Shown: positions 45,975 to 59,164 of the stretch, one piece after another
How the letters are laid out: each line of letters opens with the position of its first letter
Position numbering within the stretch: the first letter of the stretch is position 1
NCBI GenBank assembly: GCA_950097015.1
Contig: CATNEN010000011.1
Location: 2,880,501 to 2,944,500 of the forward strand
From: Macrostomum hystrix
Taxonomy: Eukaryota; Platyhelminthes; Macrostomidae
DNA length: 64,000 bases
Direction of reading: 5' to 3'
The notes under the pieces: model-generated
The model's input: the letters and a program-made list of their open reading frames with translations, nothing else
The model's database searches: none
Told to the model about the DNA's origin: nothing
Made by a program: the position numbers and the translations under genes

Positions 45975-46529
45975 ATAAACTATCGCAGAAACTAAACTTT
46001 ACGAATTCTTGCTGCAAATCTGTTATTGCTGCTTCACTGCTTATAATAAGTTTATTCACTGGGTTAGACACTAAGAGCTGACGCCTTCTCTTTCAAAACG
46101 TTATAGAAACGTATATCTTATAATAGAGAAATCTGCAGCAAGTTGTACAAAAGACCAATGTTTAAATAGCAAAAGGGGAGGGTCCATTTGTGCGTTCATT
46201 TGTGCCTAGTCAGTCGACCGACCCTGCAGTGAGTGAATTAGGCAGGGGTTGGTAGAACAATGCTGCCCTGCCTGCCTGCACACTGGTTGCAGAAAACTCT
46301 CCGTTTAGCATGCAGGCTTTCTTCAAGTAAGTTCTTTAATTAGCCATTACTCAACAATATCCATCGAGTCAGCACCTGGCTAACCTCCAGGCACCTACGA
46401 ATTCGCAGTCATAAGCTGCGCAATTTTTTTTTATTGCTAGGCAAAAGCGTCAGGTGACAAATAGCCTATTTTCATCTCACAGGTAGTGTAAATTTCCTTT
46501 GGTTATGCCTACAGTTAGCTGCCTCCTCA

Positions 46530-46850
46530 TCTCCTCCGTCCTAGCCCAGTACGTCGATGACATATTTATCTGTACTCCTGGTCCCATCTAACTCAGCTCA
46601 GCCGTATCTCAACTGCTGTCGACCTTTTGCAAGCTTCTCTGGCAGCCTACTAAGGGAGGCTGGACAACACAATCTCCCCGTATGCTCTGCGGCCAATGAT
46701 GACGCTCAACCACCTGTTCTATTGTCCTCGTCGTCCACCGACCGACCTCAATCCACTGGACTTGCGGACTCAGCCCAGAACGGAACGATACCCTACCTGT
46801 CTGCCCCATCGGACAAACTATAGTCTGGGCTTACCTGGATAGCTTAAGCT
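46530..46850 (+). mobile_element. Non-LTR retrotransposon fragment (Jockey/CR1-like)
   Basis: Decayed frames give a reverse-transcriptase YVDD box (LAQYVDDIFICTPGP). After a gap come HLFYCPRRPPTDLNPLDL and nearby residues, which resemble the C-terminal His/Cys motif of Jockey-type LINEs. A stop and frameshifts lie between them. It lies upstream of the APAF1-like gene. It is not functional. The flanks, 45975-46530 and 46850-47370, show no gene. Confidence 0.5.
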
Positions 46851-47369
46851 GCACATCTGTACTCGAGGTAGACTTACGACTTACTGGTATATAGCAACCT
46901 TGCAATTTTCAGGTTAATTATAATTATACACCTTTTTAGCACGCATAATTTCGTCATTATCATGACGCATGGAGCTTAATATAGCTATTAGCTCGTATAT
47001 ATTGTCACTTTTTGTATCTGATTTCCAGTATTTAGCCTATAAATTGCTTCATTCGTAAAAAAGTTTAGATTTAAAAAATATTTAATTGCTCACAAATATA
47101 GCTGGAAATTAGTAAAGTGGCACTTAAAATACATTTCTTTGCATATTTTTGACACTTTATACAGAATGATACTTGTAATCGATTAATTCTACTCAACCTT
47201 ATCGGCATAATTATCTCCGACACAAAATGTGCGAAATGTGCGATCCTGAGTAGCTGGAACAACTATACAAAGCAAGACTCGAATATAATTTGAGAGCCTA
47301 ATTTGGCCTTAACCAGTAGTGACGAGTTCCTCATCGTTCTTGTTCACTCACGCGTGACGAGACGACAAC

Positions 47370-47965
47370 AACAACAAGCTACACGGCCCGCCAGTCACAG
47401 AGTTCAGCGTCAAAAGTGGGGGCCGTGTCAGATGGCGCGCCGCATGGCCAGCGATTGGACGAAATCCGGTCCATTGGCGGTGTCGGGCGCTCTGGCGTCC
47501 TCAGGATGCAGTCGGCGTACCTCAGGGTCCGGGCTTGACCACGCCTGATCGGGCCCTGCAAGGTGAGCAGCAGGACGTCTGGAAGAAGCTCGGGCTCTTC
47601 AAGCGGTCTGGTGCCTCACGTGGAGGAGGACATCCGGCGACGCAGAGGACTTGCCTGGGCGGCCTACCGGTCGGTACGCGTCGTCCTCCAGTCCAAAGGC
47701 TGCCCGACCGTCAGAGGGCTCGGCTGTGGCAGGCGGTGGTTGAGACCGTCCTGCTGTACAATGCGGAAACGTGGACGCTGACAGCTACGCTAGAGCAGCA
47801 GCTGGACTCGACGGATTCTTGGCTGCTCCGTGCTGCCTTTCAAGCTGGCGAGAGCATCTGGACCGAGGCCCTGTAGGACAGGGCCCAGCTGCAATGCCCG
47901 TCCACCATCCTGCGCCGGCGGCGACTTCAACTGGCGTGCCACGTGACGAGAGTTTGACCTCTAAA
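47370..47965 (+). mobile_element. Non-LTR retrotransposon 3' fragment (RT C-terminal region)
   Basis: GC-rich block whose shifted frames encode RRRRGLAWAAYRSVRVVLQS, then LPDRQRARLWQAVVETVLLY followed by NAETWTLTATLEQQLDS, then LLRAAF, and finally RRRRLQLACHV before a stop. This is the standard end of RT polyproteins of RTE/craTA-type LINEs. Frameshifts and a TAG at 47874-47876 break it. It is a 5'-truncated copy, typical of LINE insertion. 47970-48760 holds nothing recognisable. Confidence 0.75.
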
Positions 47966-48761
47966 TATCCTTTTATTTTATTCAGATCACCTTGCCCTTT
48001 TGTAAAATGTAATTTTGAGTTTTCTGATTTTACTTTTTTAATTTTAATTATTTACTGCTCTTTCAAAAGTATTTTTTATACGTAATAAACGATTACGCAA
48101 TTGAACCCTAACCCTATATTTTGTACATCGTTCCGGATCGATCAAAGCTAGGTTAGCGGAAAGTTTTGACATGGCTCACAGCGTGATGCATGATGATTAC
48201 CCGTGAATGTAGTGATAGTGTAACAAGTAAGTAACAAATAATAAAATACTTAATAACTACCGGTAATATGGATATTTCTAGTTCGAGTTGTACTCAAAAC
48301 CGCATGTATATAACGCTAGGAATATACTCTCAGCAGTATCAGACACGGCTCAAAATTTGTACGAATTAGAGATTAATAAGAAATTCGTCAGTTAATCTTT
48401 TTGAAATTTTTAATAGTATTTTACTGGTTTATCCAGCTCAGTAGGATTGAATGCAAAGCATAAAAACTGCGTTATATTTCAGCAATGGAGTCGAAGATAG
48501 GTAATTATATAAAGATATTTACCATCTTTATAAATTATCGAACTCCCTGCACTGACTGACTATACATGCACTCCCTGGGACTTTAATTGCATGCGAATGG
48601 CACTTTAACAGTACTTGCGTAGAAATACAACGGGGGAAATTTAAAATACCAATCTCTTTTTTTCTGTTTCTCTTAAAATATTCAACCATCACCATGAAAA
48701 TCCAGAACATCGACTATAATTTTCCACTTTATCCGATAAAATAACTACCAGAATCGCAAAA

Positions 48762-49012
48762 ATAGGCATCATCGAAATATTCAACACGATTCGATTCTCG
48801 TCGCGGAGTGTCAGGTGCAGGTAAGAAATTAAGGGATATTTTTTTAGCTCACAGAATTTCATCATTTTAATTATATTGGCTGTCATTTTTAAGTATTTTG
48901 GATTGATTTTTTTGTTTTTCTTGAACTATACGGATTCACCATAGAAGTTTATACAGAGCCATGTTACACCCAGGATCTTAGACGAGAACCACTGAATATC
49001 TCGACGATGCTG
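48762..49012. mobile_element. Foldback/MITE-like element, copy 2
   Basis: The left end GCATCATCGAAATATTCAAC with GATTCTCGTC is mirrored by the right-end reverse complement GCATCGTCGAGATATTCAGT with GGTTCTCGTC. The ends match those of the copy at 2690-2905. The interior is AT-rich and non-coding. Confidence 0.55.
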
Positions 49013-49142
49013 ACTCGGACGGCTTTGAAAATGAGTGCATTCGTATAAATGGCAGATTCAGAAGGTGGACTTTCTTAAAAAATCGGTCATTTTGGTTTAA
49101 GAGCTGCTATCGTTTTTAAAGAGCTGAAAAAATTCAGGGGTA

Positions 49143-49500
49143 CGTTTCATGCAGCAGTCAACGCGTGCCTCTTGCACCAAGGTCTGTAGCTAAATTTCGC
49201 TGCGATGCAGCATCCATTTGAGGCGCAGCTACGGAGAAGAGGTTTGGGCGCTTGCCGTGCAATTTACGCCCCTGAGGGCCAACTTCCAAGGTTACGGTGA
49301 TATTTTTATATCGCCTGGCGATAGAGACACCTAGGTGCTGTAGTTGTTGTGCTGTAAGCACAGTACAGCTGTACTGTGAGTGCATGCCTCCGTGTATTAT
49401 AGATACGCATCTGTGTGCATGCGTGCTCAGGAATGGGGGCAGAGTGGCCTCCTCGATGGTTGTAGGTCTTGTGTCACCAAATTATTTGCCGTTGCATGCA
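49143..49500 (+). mobile_element. SINE family 1, diverged copy
   Basis: It begins with a tRNA-like head (GCAGCAGTCAACGCGTGCCTC) and carries GTGCAATTTACGCC, GAGGGCCAAC, GTGCTCAGGA and GGTCTTGTGTCACCAAATTA in the family order. The middle (about 49294-49380) has been replaced by unrelated sequence. Confidence 0.7.
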
Positions 49501-51595
49501 GCCTTGGTGCAATGGCAATGACAAGGACAATTAAAAACATTTATTATTATCATCATTTTTATTATCACTTTCAACCCATTCTTACCCAGTCCTACCCATT
49601 CTTAATCCAGCTTATAATCATTCTATGAATTTAGTACAGATGCGATTAAGTTAAAAGGCTATGTTAATTCACAGGCCAGCCAGTAGGAGGCAGCTTGCTC
49701 ATTCTCATTTTTGATACCAAAACTTAGGCTGACGAATATTCACAAGTTCATTTGCGTGAAGCAGTTTTAACAAATGCATAATAATGTGACGCTGGGCACA
49801 TAATAAACAACAAATTTATATTTTCATTATGTTAGATTACATCTATAAGCTAAAGTTTCGCGAAAAAAATTAAATATTTTAAATGGCATTTTCGCTTTTT
49901 ACAGTTTCTATTTTTTCAAAAATAACTGGAATTTAACGGGTCGGCACTCACCTGGTCGATGCCTCACTACAATATAAGAATATAACTGGCTGCTAAAATA
50001 AGAATTTCAAACCAGGGACTACTTAAACTACCTATGTCTAATTAGTTTAGGTATTTTATGTAGCGTAGAGCTCAGTTATGTAGTGTAGTACCTGCGTAGA
50101 GCTAAGAAAATTAATGCGCCGAATGTAGCTAGTCAGATAAGCGGGTAGTAAGTGAAAAAATTGTTATTCAGTTCGCTCATTATTGTACCTTGCCGTTTTA
50201 CCGTGTTTATATACATCTCCGCAATACCATTGATTGCATAAACATTATTTTATATGGCTATGATTTGTCTAAGCAAAAGCAAAATGTATTCCATCTTATG
50301 TAACAACTATTTACTATCTAAATTGTTTAATATAAAAAAATAGCTAACTTTAGAGTTAGCTAACTAGTTAGAATAAGTTTAAGATTAAAAATGATAAGAA
50401 GTTAGAATAACTTAACTATAGCATGTAATACAAAATGTATGTGACTTCCACCAAATGTTAAACCACATGTTATTCTGCATGTTAAAGCACATTAAAATGA
50501 GGTTGCATCTCTGAAGTGCAAACTAAACTCTGATTGGCTATGTAATTTTACCTGTTTAAACCAATATATACTATAGTAATGGACAAATTTAACTACTTAA
50601 ATTAGAATATAAAAAAAGTAGTTCTACAGTACAGCACATTAATAATTTTCTTACTAGCAACCTAGAACCCCCTTGAGGGGGAAAGATCACACTTTATAGC
50701 TCTGAGAAGAAGAATAATTTAGCTATTTAATAATGCAAATCTAATAATATGCTTATGTCTATCTTTTCTTGACATCTCCTTGATAAATGATGTTTTCTCC
50801 TCAACAAATGTGTCATAAAGTATGTTACCCTATCAAGAAATCATACTAATATCAACATTTAAGCAAGTTTGCTGATTAATGATTAGGCCTAATACAGATT
50901 AATAATTTATAATGTTAGGTCAATAATTTATGCTACACCCTTAATTATTCGTGCTAGGCCTATCCATTGTAAAATTGGAATATTAACATGTCTCAATAAA
51001 TCATAATACCTTATTAATAAACCATGTGACCCTCTTAATAAGTAATGCAACCCTTTCAATAATACTTTCCAACCCTTTCTCTTAATCCTTTCTCTTTCCA
51101 ACCCAACCCTTTCCAACCCTTTCCAACCCTTGACAATTCATGTTTCCCCTTAATAGTTCATGATTCCCCTCAATAATTCATGCTTCTTCCCTGATAATTC
51201 TTGGTTCCCCTTCAATAACTTATGCTCACCCCTTGATTAATTTGAAGAGAAATTTCAACTCTCATTCTAAAGTCTTGATTCTAACCCTGAGCTGCTTTTT
51301 TCTAGGCTTTGACTAAAATCTTTACATCATTCAATATCCTTGTATATTGTTATATTCTGTATATATACTTTTTGTCTTTCTGTGTGTCTAGACCTTAGTG
51401 TAGACTTACATTTGTGTCTATTGACCAAAATTAGGCTAATCTGATTTAATTAGCTAGGAGTTCAATGGCATGTTACCATGTGCTTTGGTGCAACATGGCA
51501 TAATTTACTATGGCATTGCATGATATGGAACACTGGTATTATTTTCTGCTCATATTTTACATATTTCAGTCAGCTCTTAGTATTAATTTCGTATA
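49500..51595. other. AT-rich intergenic region with a degenerate C-rich tandem tract
   Basis: No gene is supported. A GAACCCCCTTGAGGGGGAAA palindrome lies near 50666-50686. From about 50990 to 51240 degenerate units such as TTCCCCTTAATAGTTCATGA and CCAACCCTTT recur, an old or forming minisatellite. Confidence 0.5.
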
Positions 51596-51597
51596 GG

Positions 51598-51925
51598 GGG
51601 GTCGGTGGCAGTGCAGTCAACACATTTGCCTCTCGCACCACGGTCCTTAAGTTTGTTTCCACAGCGAGGCCACATTCATTTGGGGCGCAGCCACAGAGAG
51701 AAGGTATGCGGGCTTGTTGTGCAATTTACGCCCTTGAGGGCCAACCTCCAAGGCACAGTGAAGTGTACACTGCCTGATGATGAGAAAGTCAGGGCAGATG
51801 TACACACCTGTGTGAGCGTGTGCCTGCGTACTATATCTGTGTGCATGTGTGCTCAGGAGTCAGCGAAATAGGCAGAATTGCCTCCTCGCTGGCTGCGGGT
51901 CTAGTGTCACTAAATATTCTAGTGT
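51598..51925 (+). mobile_element. SINE family 1, best full-length copy
   Basis: The head GGTGGCAGTGCAGTCAACAC followed by ATTTGCCTCTCGCACCACGG is tRNA-like, with an A-box-like TGGCAGTGCAG and a degenerate B box TAAGTTTGTTTCC. The body carries all family landmarks and ends GGGTCTAGTGTCACTAAAT. It lies 150 bases upstream of the SAM-domain gene. Confidence 0.8.
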
Positions 51926-52076
51926 CAAAAATATATTAATCACTGAATTATGTGAAATTATGTGCAATTCATTGCCCGCAGCCCTTCTGCAATTATTATT
52001 ATTAATTTCGTATTGAAGCCTACACTAAGAAGGCAATTGATAAAACTATTTCAGCTTTGACCAGTTCAGTTCTGTC

Positions 52077-55000
52077 ATGAGTCTAACCTACTGGCAGAAA
52101 TTCTTCAGTGCGGCGGGCATTCCGTCCAGCGATGTGCAAAACTATGCTATAATATTTGTGGACAATCGGATAACCGAGTCTATGCTAGCTGATCTACGCA
52201 AAGAGCACCTTGTTGATATGGGCATTAGACGCATGGGCGACATCATTGGCATTTTGAAGTGTGCTAGTAGCTGGTGCACTGATAGCAGTCAACAGACCCG
52301 TCTGCAACAGCAGCAGCAGCAGCCGCAGCCTCAACTCCTGCCAGCTGTTGTTGCGTCAGTGTCAAATATATCCAGTGGGTCAGCTGCACAACTAGCCAGC
52401 AACAAAGACAATAGCAGTGTAACATCGTTAGGTCGCATTGTGGCTGCGGTGGACGACGACAGACAATTCAATTTCGCTGAATCTGTGAAACGATCGTTGG
52501 CCAGCGATAGTCAAGCGAAACGGAGAGAAGGTCGGTAATTTAAGTATTATGAAATACTTAACACATTGCTAGTAACATAAAAATGTTAGTTAGGATATTA
52601 TTAACTAGTATCTATCTGCCTAGAAAATTATGCTGTCAGTTTAAAGTTGTCATGCATTACCCCATCTTTTTTGCAGGTTTACAATCGGTCATTATCCCAT
52701 CCTTATTTGATGATTAGAATCTGTAATTATCCCATCCTTATTTGGTGATTAGAATCTGTCATTATCCCATCCTTATTTGATGATTAGAATCGGTCATTAT
52801 CCCATCCTTATTTGGTGATTAGAATCGGTCATTATCCCATCCTTATTTGGTAATTAGAATCGGTCATTATCCCATCCTTATTTGATGATTAGAATCTGTC
52901 ATTATCCCATCCTTATTTGATGATTAGAATCGGTCATTATCCCATCCTTATTTGGTGATTAGAATCGGTCATTATCCCATCCTTATTTGGTAATTAGAAT
53001 CGGTCATTATCCCATCCTTATTTGGTAATTAGAATCGGTCATTATCCCATCCTTATTTGATGATTAGAATCGGTCATTATCCCATCCTTATTTGGTGATT
53101 AGATTCTGTCATTATCCCATCCTTATTTGATGATTAGAATCGGTCATTATCCCATCCTTATTTGATGATTAGAATCGGTCATTATCCCATCCTTATTTGA
53201 TGATTAGAATCGGTCATTATCCCATCCTTATTTGGTGATTAGAATCGGTCATTATCCCATCCTTATTTGGTGATTAGAATCGGTCATTATCCCATCCTTA
53301 TTTGGTGATTAGAATCTGTCATTATCCCATCCTTATTTGGTGATTAGAATCGGTCATTATCCCATCCTTATTTGGTGATTAGAATCGGTCATTATCCCAT
53401 CCTTATTTGATGATTAGAATCGGTCATTATCCCATCCTTATTTGGTGATTAGAATCGGTCATTATCCCATCCTTATTTGGTGATTAGAATCGGTCATTAT
53501 CCCATCCTTATTTGGTGATTAGAATCGGTCATTATCCCATCCTTATTTGGTGATTAGAATCGGTCATTGTCCCATCCTTATTTGGTGATTAGAATCGGTC
53601 ATTATCCCATCCTTATTTGGTGATTAGAATCGGTCATTATCCCATCCTTATTTGGTGATTAGAATCTGTAATTATCCCATCCTTATTTGGTGATTAGAAT
53701 CGGTCATTATCCCATCCTTATTTGGTGATTAGAATCGGTCATTATCCCATCCTTATTTGGTGATTAGAATCTGTCATTATCCCATCCTTATTTGGTGATT
53801 AGATTCTGTCATTATCCCATCATTATTTGATGATTAGAATCGGTCATTATCCCATCCTTATTTGGTGATTAGAATCGGTCATTATCCCATCATTATTTGA
53901 TGATTAGAATCGGTCATTATCCCATCCTTATTTGGTGATTAGAATCGGTCATTATCCCATCCTTATTTGGTGATTAGAATCTGTCATTATCCCATCCTTA
54001 TTTGGTGATTAGAATCTGTCATTATCCCATCCTTATTTGGTGATTAGAATCGGTCATTATCCCATCCTTATCAGGTGTGTAGTGTGGGTCATTTTCCCAC
54101 CTAAGTTTAGATTTTAGTCGTCGCATGATCTCTAGGATTTAAAGGTTTTCTTCGATTTCAGAAAATATTCGAACTACAAAATCGTCTTCTTCAGCAGCTG
54201 CAGCGGCAGCGGCAATATCGGCAGCTGCCGCAGCCACTGGCGCAGTCGGCCGTATCGTCACTCGTGGCGAGCCCGAGCGAGCCGTGTTCAGCAGACTGGG
54301 CGAGTTGAGCAGTCTAAGCAGTCGCGCCGCAACTGCCGCCGACTCCGCCGCAGCTCCTAAGAGCACAGACTCGTCGTCTAGAGTGTCAGCCAAGTCGTCG
54401 AGTGTCTTCAACAGGTTAGGCGGCTCGCTTATCGCCAGCCCATCGGTTACGGTGGCAGCTGGCAAGTCCAGGACGGTGCTCCCAGCAGCAGCTCCCGCGA
54501 CTTTGGCGCAGAAGCCAGATTCCATTCCGACGATTATTCGGCCAATCAGATTCGACTTGGTGGACGATGATGACGAGGAAGAAGAAGAAGAAGAAGAAGA
54601 TATTCCCGACCTGGACGAGGAACCGTCGCCCCCTAAACGACAGGCGCTTAAAGTTGTGGATAAGTGAGTGCTTTCATTTTGATTCTAGAAGTTATCAGTC
54701 GTACAATCTTAGATGCCAGATTCTTCAAAATATACTGGAACCTTATGAGAAATATCCCAGATCCTCATGAACAATATCCAAGAACCTCATGAACCATATC
54801 TAAGATCCTCATGAACAATATCCAAGAACCTCATGAACCATATCTAAGATCCTCATGAACAATATCCAAGATCCTCATGAACAATATCCTAGATCCTCAT
54901 AAACAATATCCCAGATCCTCATGTACAATATCCCAGATCCTCATGTACAATATCCACGATCCTCATGTACAGTGTCCCAGATCCTCTAACACAATATCCC

Positions 55001-58000
55001 AGATCCTCATAAACAATAATCCCAGATCCTCATGAACAATATCCAAAATCCTCTAACACAATATCCAAGACCTCATGAACAATTATCCCAGATCTCAGAT
55101 ATGAACAAATATCTGTTGTATCAAGATCCCGGATCAGTTAGATCTTATTATCATTAACTATCACTTTAATTTTAAATTCTTAGATGGCCCAGCAGAACCC
55201 GAGCCAGTGAAAGCTCGGATTCTAGCAGACGTCAGCGACAGCAGCAGCAGCAGCAGCAAGCCAGCAGTCATCGGCAGCGCAGCCGCGAGGGCAGCTCCGG
55301 CCCGTTGAACTATCGCGGCCCGTTGAAACTGCCTGCAACTTCGGGCCCGTCAACTTCCTCTTTTGGTGTCAAAAGAGCGGAGGCTCACTCCACTGTTGAG
55401 GAGCAGTTAAGGCCCACACTGTACAGCGATTCCATGACCTTTTCCAAACCGCCCAGAGATCGACGTCGAGATCTAGACGAAGAGCTTCACTTTCAGCGGC
55501 GTTCGTCTGGCGATGATAGACGCTCTCGCGAGTCGGCTTCGTCGATGAAGCGTCGATTAGACGACGATATTAGCAGAGTCAGCGGCGGTCGCAGTCGAGG
55601 TGAGCTGACCTTTGTTGCTTTTATCAATTTCCTCGCCATCACTTCTCTCCTCTCCTTACCCTTGTTTTCTCCCCTAACCCTTGTTTTCTCCCCTAACCCT
55701 TATTTTCTCCCCTCCCCTTACCCTCGTTTTCTCCCCTTACCCATGTTTTTCCTCTATCTTTACCCTCGTTTTCTCCCCTTACCCATGTTTTTCCTCTATC
55801 TTTACCCTTGTTTTCTCCCCTAACCCTTGTTTTCTCCCCTAACCCTTGTTTTCTCCCCTAACCCTTGTTTTCTCCCCTAACCCTTGTTTTCTCCCCTAAC
55901 CCTTGTTTTCTCCGCTATCCCTTGTTTTCTCCCCTAACCCTTGTTTTCTCCCCTAACCCTTGTTTTCTTCCCTAACCCTTGTTTTCTCCCCTTACCCTTG
56001 TTTTCTCCCCCAACCCTTGTTTTCTCCCCTAACCCTTGTTTTCTCCCCTAACCCTTGTTTTCTCTCCTAACCCTTGTTTTCTCCCCTAACCCTTGTTTTC
56101 TCCCCTAACGTTGTTTTCTCCCCTAACCCTTGTTTTCTCCCCTAACCCTTGTTTTCTCTCCTATCCCTTGTTTTCTCCCCTAACCCTTGTTTTCTCCCGT
56201 TACCCTTGTTTTTCCTCTCCCCTTACCCTTGTTTTCTTCCCTTACCCTTGTTTTCTCCCCTTACCCTTGTTTTCTCCCCTAACCCTTGTTTTCTCCCCTA
56301 ACCTTGTTTTCTCCCCTAACCCTTGTTTTCTTCCCTAACCCTTGTTTTCTCCCCTAACCCTTGTTTTCTCCCCTATCCCTTGTTTTCTCCCCTAACCCTT
56401 GTTTTCTCTCCTATCCCTTGTTTTCTCCCCTAACCCTTGTTTTCTCCCGTTACCCTTGTTTTTCCTCTCCCCTTACCCTTGTTTTCTTCCCTTACCCTTG
56501 TTTTCTCCCCTTACCCTTGTTTTCTCCCCTAACCCTTGTTTTCTCCCCTAACCTTGTTTTCTCCCCTAACCCTTGTTTTCTTCCCTAACCCTTGTTTTCT
56601 CCCCTAACCCTTGTTTTCTCCCCTAACCCTTGTTTTCTCCCCTAACCCTTGTTTTCTCCCCTCCCCTTACCCTTGTTTTCTCCTCTTAACCTTTTTCTCC
56701 CATCTTATCTCTCATTTCATTTCGCAACCTGGAGACAATTATCGAAATAATTTTTGTAGTCGCTAATCACGCTCCTGCATTATCCAGCGGTGGCAAATTT
56801 ACACGCGTGATTATCAACAGCAAGTCTGGCAGATAGACTGGATACGTTATCATACTACTTATAACAAGCTCACCCAGTAGTAGTAAGATTCAAATATGCT
56901 AGTTAAAAAAAGTTTATAATAAAAAGATGCTAATTTAGCGCGCAGGATTTTCTCTCACCTGGTTTTCTGTTTTGATATCTTCGCATGTGTTAGTTTTAAT
57001 TGATTTATTAAAGGCATTTCAAAATGTCCTTAAATACTGTATTTCTGTGTGATTTATAATCATTGATTTTATTATTGTGTCATAAAAGTTAAGCGAAAAT
57101 CTAAGCATCCTAACTCATTGCCTTCAAAAGAACAAGTTTGCTAAGATTGTAGCTTTGAGCATACTACGAAATAAAAATCAACGCTTACTACTTGTATGTG
57201 TAGTTTTCCTTCGATATCACTATGATGGTGTATGATATTTGCCAATAAAAGTCTGATTACTCTTGCGCTGCGCTCTAGGTTGTTTTGCTTCTTATTACAT
57301 TTCTTATTTTTTTCATAATAAACTATTTAATTTTAATTTTACCAGGCGTTTTAACTACTTAACTCCACAAGTAGTATCTATGACGATGCCTACACGTGAA
57401 AAATACATACGATTATCGTTGGGTAATATGCGTACGATTCTAATTTAAAATGGGTTCGTTTGTACTTTGGAAACTTTCTTGAATTTTTCCACTCTTTGTT
57501 TTAATTGATTTAATTCTAGTTCTAAAGTTTACCCCACCACTTCTCATTGAATTGGTAATACTAGTTGATTACCCCACCACTTCTCAGTGATTTGGTAATA
57601 CTAGTTGTTTAACCCCACCCACTTCTCATTGAATTGGTAATACTAGTTGTTTAACCCCATCCACTTCTCATTGAGTTGGTAATATTATTTGATTACCCCA
57701 CCCACTTCTCAGTGATTTGGTAATACTAGTTGATTACCCCACCCACTTCTCAGTGATTTGGTAATACTAGTTGATTACCCCACCCACTTCTCAGTGATTT
57801 CGTAATACTAGTTGATTACCCCGCCACTTCTCAGTGATTTGGTAATACTAGTTGATTACCCCGCCACTTCTCAGTGATTTGGTAATACTAGTTGTTTAAC
57901 CCCATCCACTTCTCATTAAGTTTGTAATACTATTTGATTACCCCACCCACTTCTCAGTGATTTGGTAATACTAGTTGATTACCCCACCCACTTCTCAGTG

Positions 58001-59164
58001 ATTTGGTAATACTAGTTGATTACCCCGCCACTTCTCAGTGATTTGGTAATACTAGTTGATTACCCCACCCACTTCTCAGTGATTTGGTAATACTAGTTGA
58101 TTAGCCCGCCACTTCTCAGTGATTTGGTAATACTAGTTGATTACCCCGCCACTTCTCAGTGATTTGGTAATACTAGTTGATTACCCCGCCACTTCTCAGT
58201 GATTTGGTAATACTAGTTGATTACCCCGCCACTTCTCAGTGATTTGGTAATACTAGTTGATTACCCCGCCACTTCTCAGTGATTTGGTAATACTAGTTGA
58301 TTACCCCGCCACTTCTCAGTGATTTGGTAATACTAGTTGATTACCCCGCCACTTCTCAGTGATTTGGTAATACTAGTTGATTACCCCACCCACTTCTCAG
58401 TGATTTGGTAATACTAGTTGATTACCCCGCCACTTCTCAGTGATTTGGTAATACTAGTTGATTACCCCGCCACTTCTCAGTGATTTCGTAATACTAGTTG
58501 ATTACCCCGCCACTTCTCAGTGATTTCGTAATACTAGTTGATTACCCCGCCACTTCTCAGTGATTTGGTAATACTAGTTGATTACCCCACCCACTTCTCA
58601 GTGATTTCGTAATTCTAGTTGATTACCCCACCCACTTCTCAGTGATTTCGTAATACTAGTTGATTACCCAACCCACTTCTCAGTGATTTCGTAATACTAG
58701 TTGATTACCCCGCCACTTCTCAGTGATTTGGTAATTCTAGTTGATTACCCCACCCACTTCTCAGTGATTTCGTAATACTAGTTGTTTACCCCACCCACTT
58801 CTCAGTGATTTGGTAATACTAGTTGATTACCCCGCCACTTCTCAGTGATTTCGTAATACTAGTTGTTAACCCCACCCACTGCGCAGTGATTTGGTAATAC
58901 TACATGATTACCTCACCCACTGCGCAGTGATTTGGTAATACACGCTCGTATTAGTATAGTTGATATTGTATTGTATAGTTTATATAGGTAATAATATATT
59001 ATTGGATTTGGGTAATCCATCCAAGTGGTTGGGGTAATCAACTAGGGATTTATATTGTAAACAATGGTGGCTGTATTTGGTGTGCCTGTCTGATTTCAGC
59101 CGCTGACCTCAAAGTGAACCCGTATCTACGCAAATTAATTGCTTCTATAGCAGCTAGGAATTAG
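52077..59164 (+). CDS. C19orf47: SAM-domain protein, C19orf47 homologue
   Basis: Four exons, 52077-52530, 54162-54663, 55184-55599 and 59100-59164, join in phase to 478 residues. The first 60 residues are the SAM domain characteristic of C19orf47: YWQKFFSAAGIPSSDVQNYA, then FVDNRITESMLADLRKEHL, then GDIIGILKCA. A polyglutamine run, polyalanine, acidic (EEEEEEEED) and basic-serine tracts follow. Two VFSRLG / VFNRLG motifs also recall the human protein. The human function is poorly known; SAM domains mediate protein or RNA binding. The last exon (21 codons, ending IAARN) is short and its choice rests on acceptor and phase, so it is the least certain part. The donor at 52531 (GTCGGT) is weak. 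A TATTTCAG acceptor 24 bases before the ATG suggests a 5' leader splice. Every intron is occupied by a minisatellite. Confidence 0.85.
52684..54075. repeat. 35-bp minisatellite, intron 1 of the SAM-domain gene
   Basis: About 40 copies of TCATTATCCCATCCTTATTT followed by GGTGATTAGAATCGG, with GATGATT and CTGTCATT variants. It fills nearly all of the 1.6-kb intron and stops about 85 bases before the acceptor. Confidence 0.98.
54730..55105. repeat. 22-bp minisatellite, intron 2 of the SAM-domain gene
   Basis: About 17 degenerate copies of CCTCATGAACAATATCCAAG plus AT. It occupies most of the 520-bp intron. Confidence 0.92.
55655..56700. repeat. 19-bp telomere-like minisatellite, intron 3 of the SAM-domain gene
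   Basis: About 54 copies of TTTTCTCCCCTAACCCTTG. Each unit contains CCCTAACCC on the plus strand, that is GGGTTAGGG on the minus strand. A block at 56161 (CTATCCCTTG onward) recurs at 56411, showing a later 250-bp duplication. The array begins just after the donor at 55600. Confidence 0.98.
57530..58945. repeat. 40-bp minisatellite, also in intron 3 of the SAM-domain gene
   Basis: About 34 copies of TTGATTACCCCGCCACTTCT followed by CAGTGATTTGGTAATACTAG. Some units have CACCCACTT and are 41-42 bp. Between the two arrays, 56710-57530 is AT-rich; an open stretch to 57448 after TTTTACCAG does not keep the splice phase. Confidence 0.98.

Noticed and set aside
48106-48115. CCCTAACCCT as an interstitial telomere repeat
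   Set aside because: Too short, less than two units, to mean anything.
55619-56588. Plus-strand frames rich in FSPLTLVFSPNPCFLP
   Set aside because: Translation of the 19-bp intronic array; not part of the SAM-domain gene.
57263-57448. Candidate last exon of the SAM-domain gene after TTTTACCAG
   Set aside because: Joining it to the donor at 55600 gives a stop after a few codons; the exon at 59100-59164 fits the phase better.
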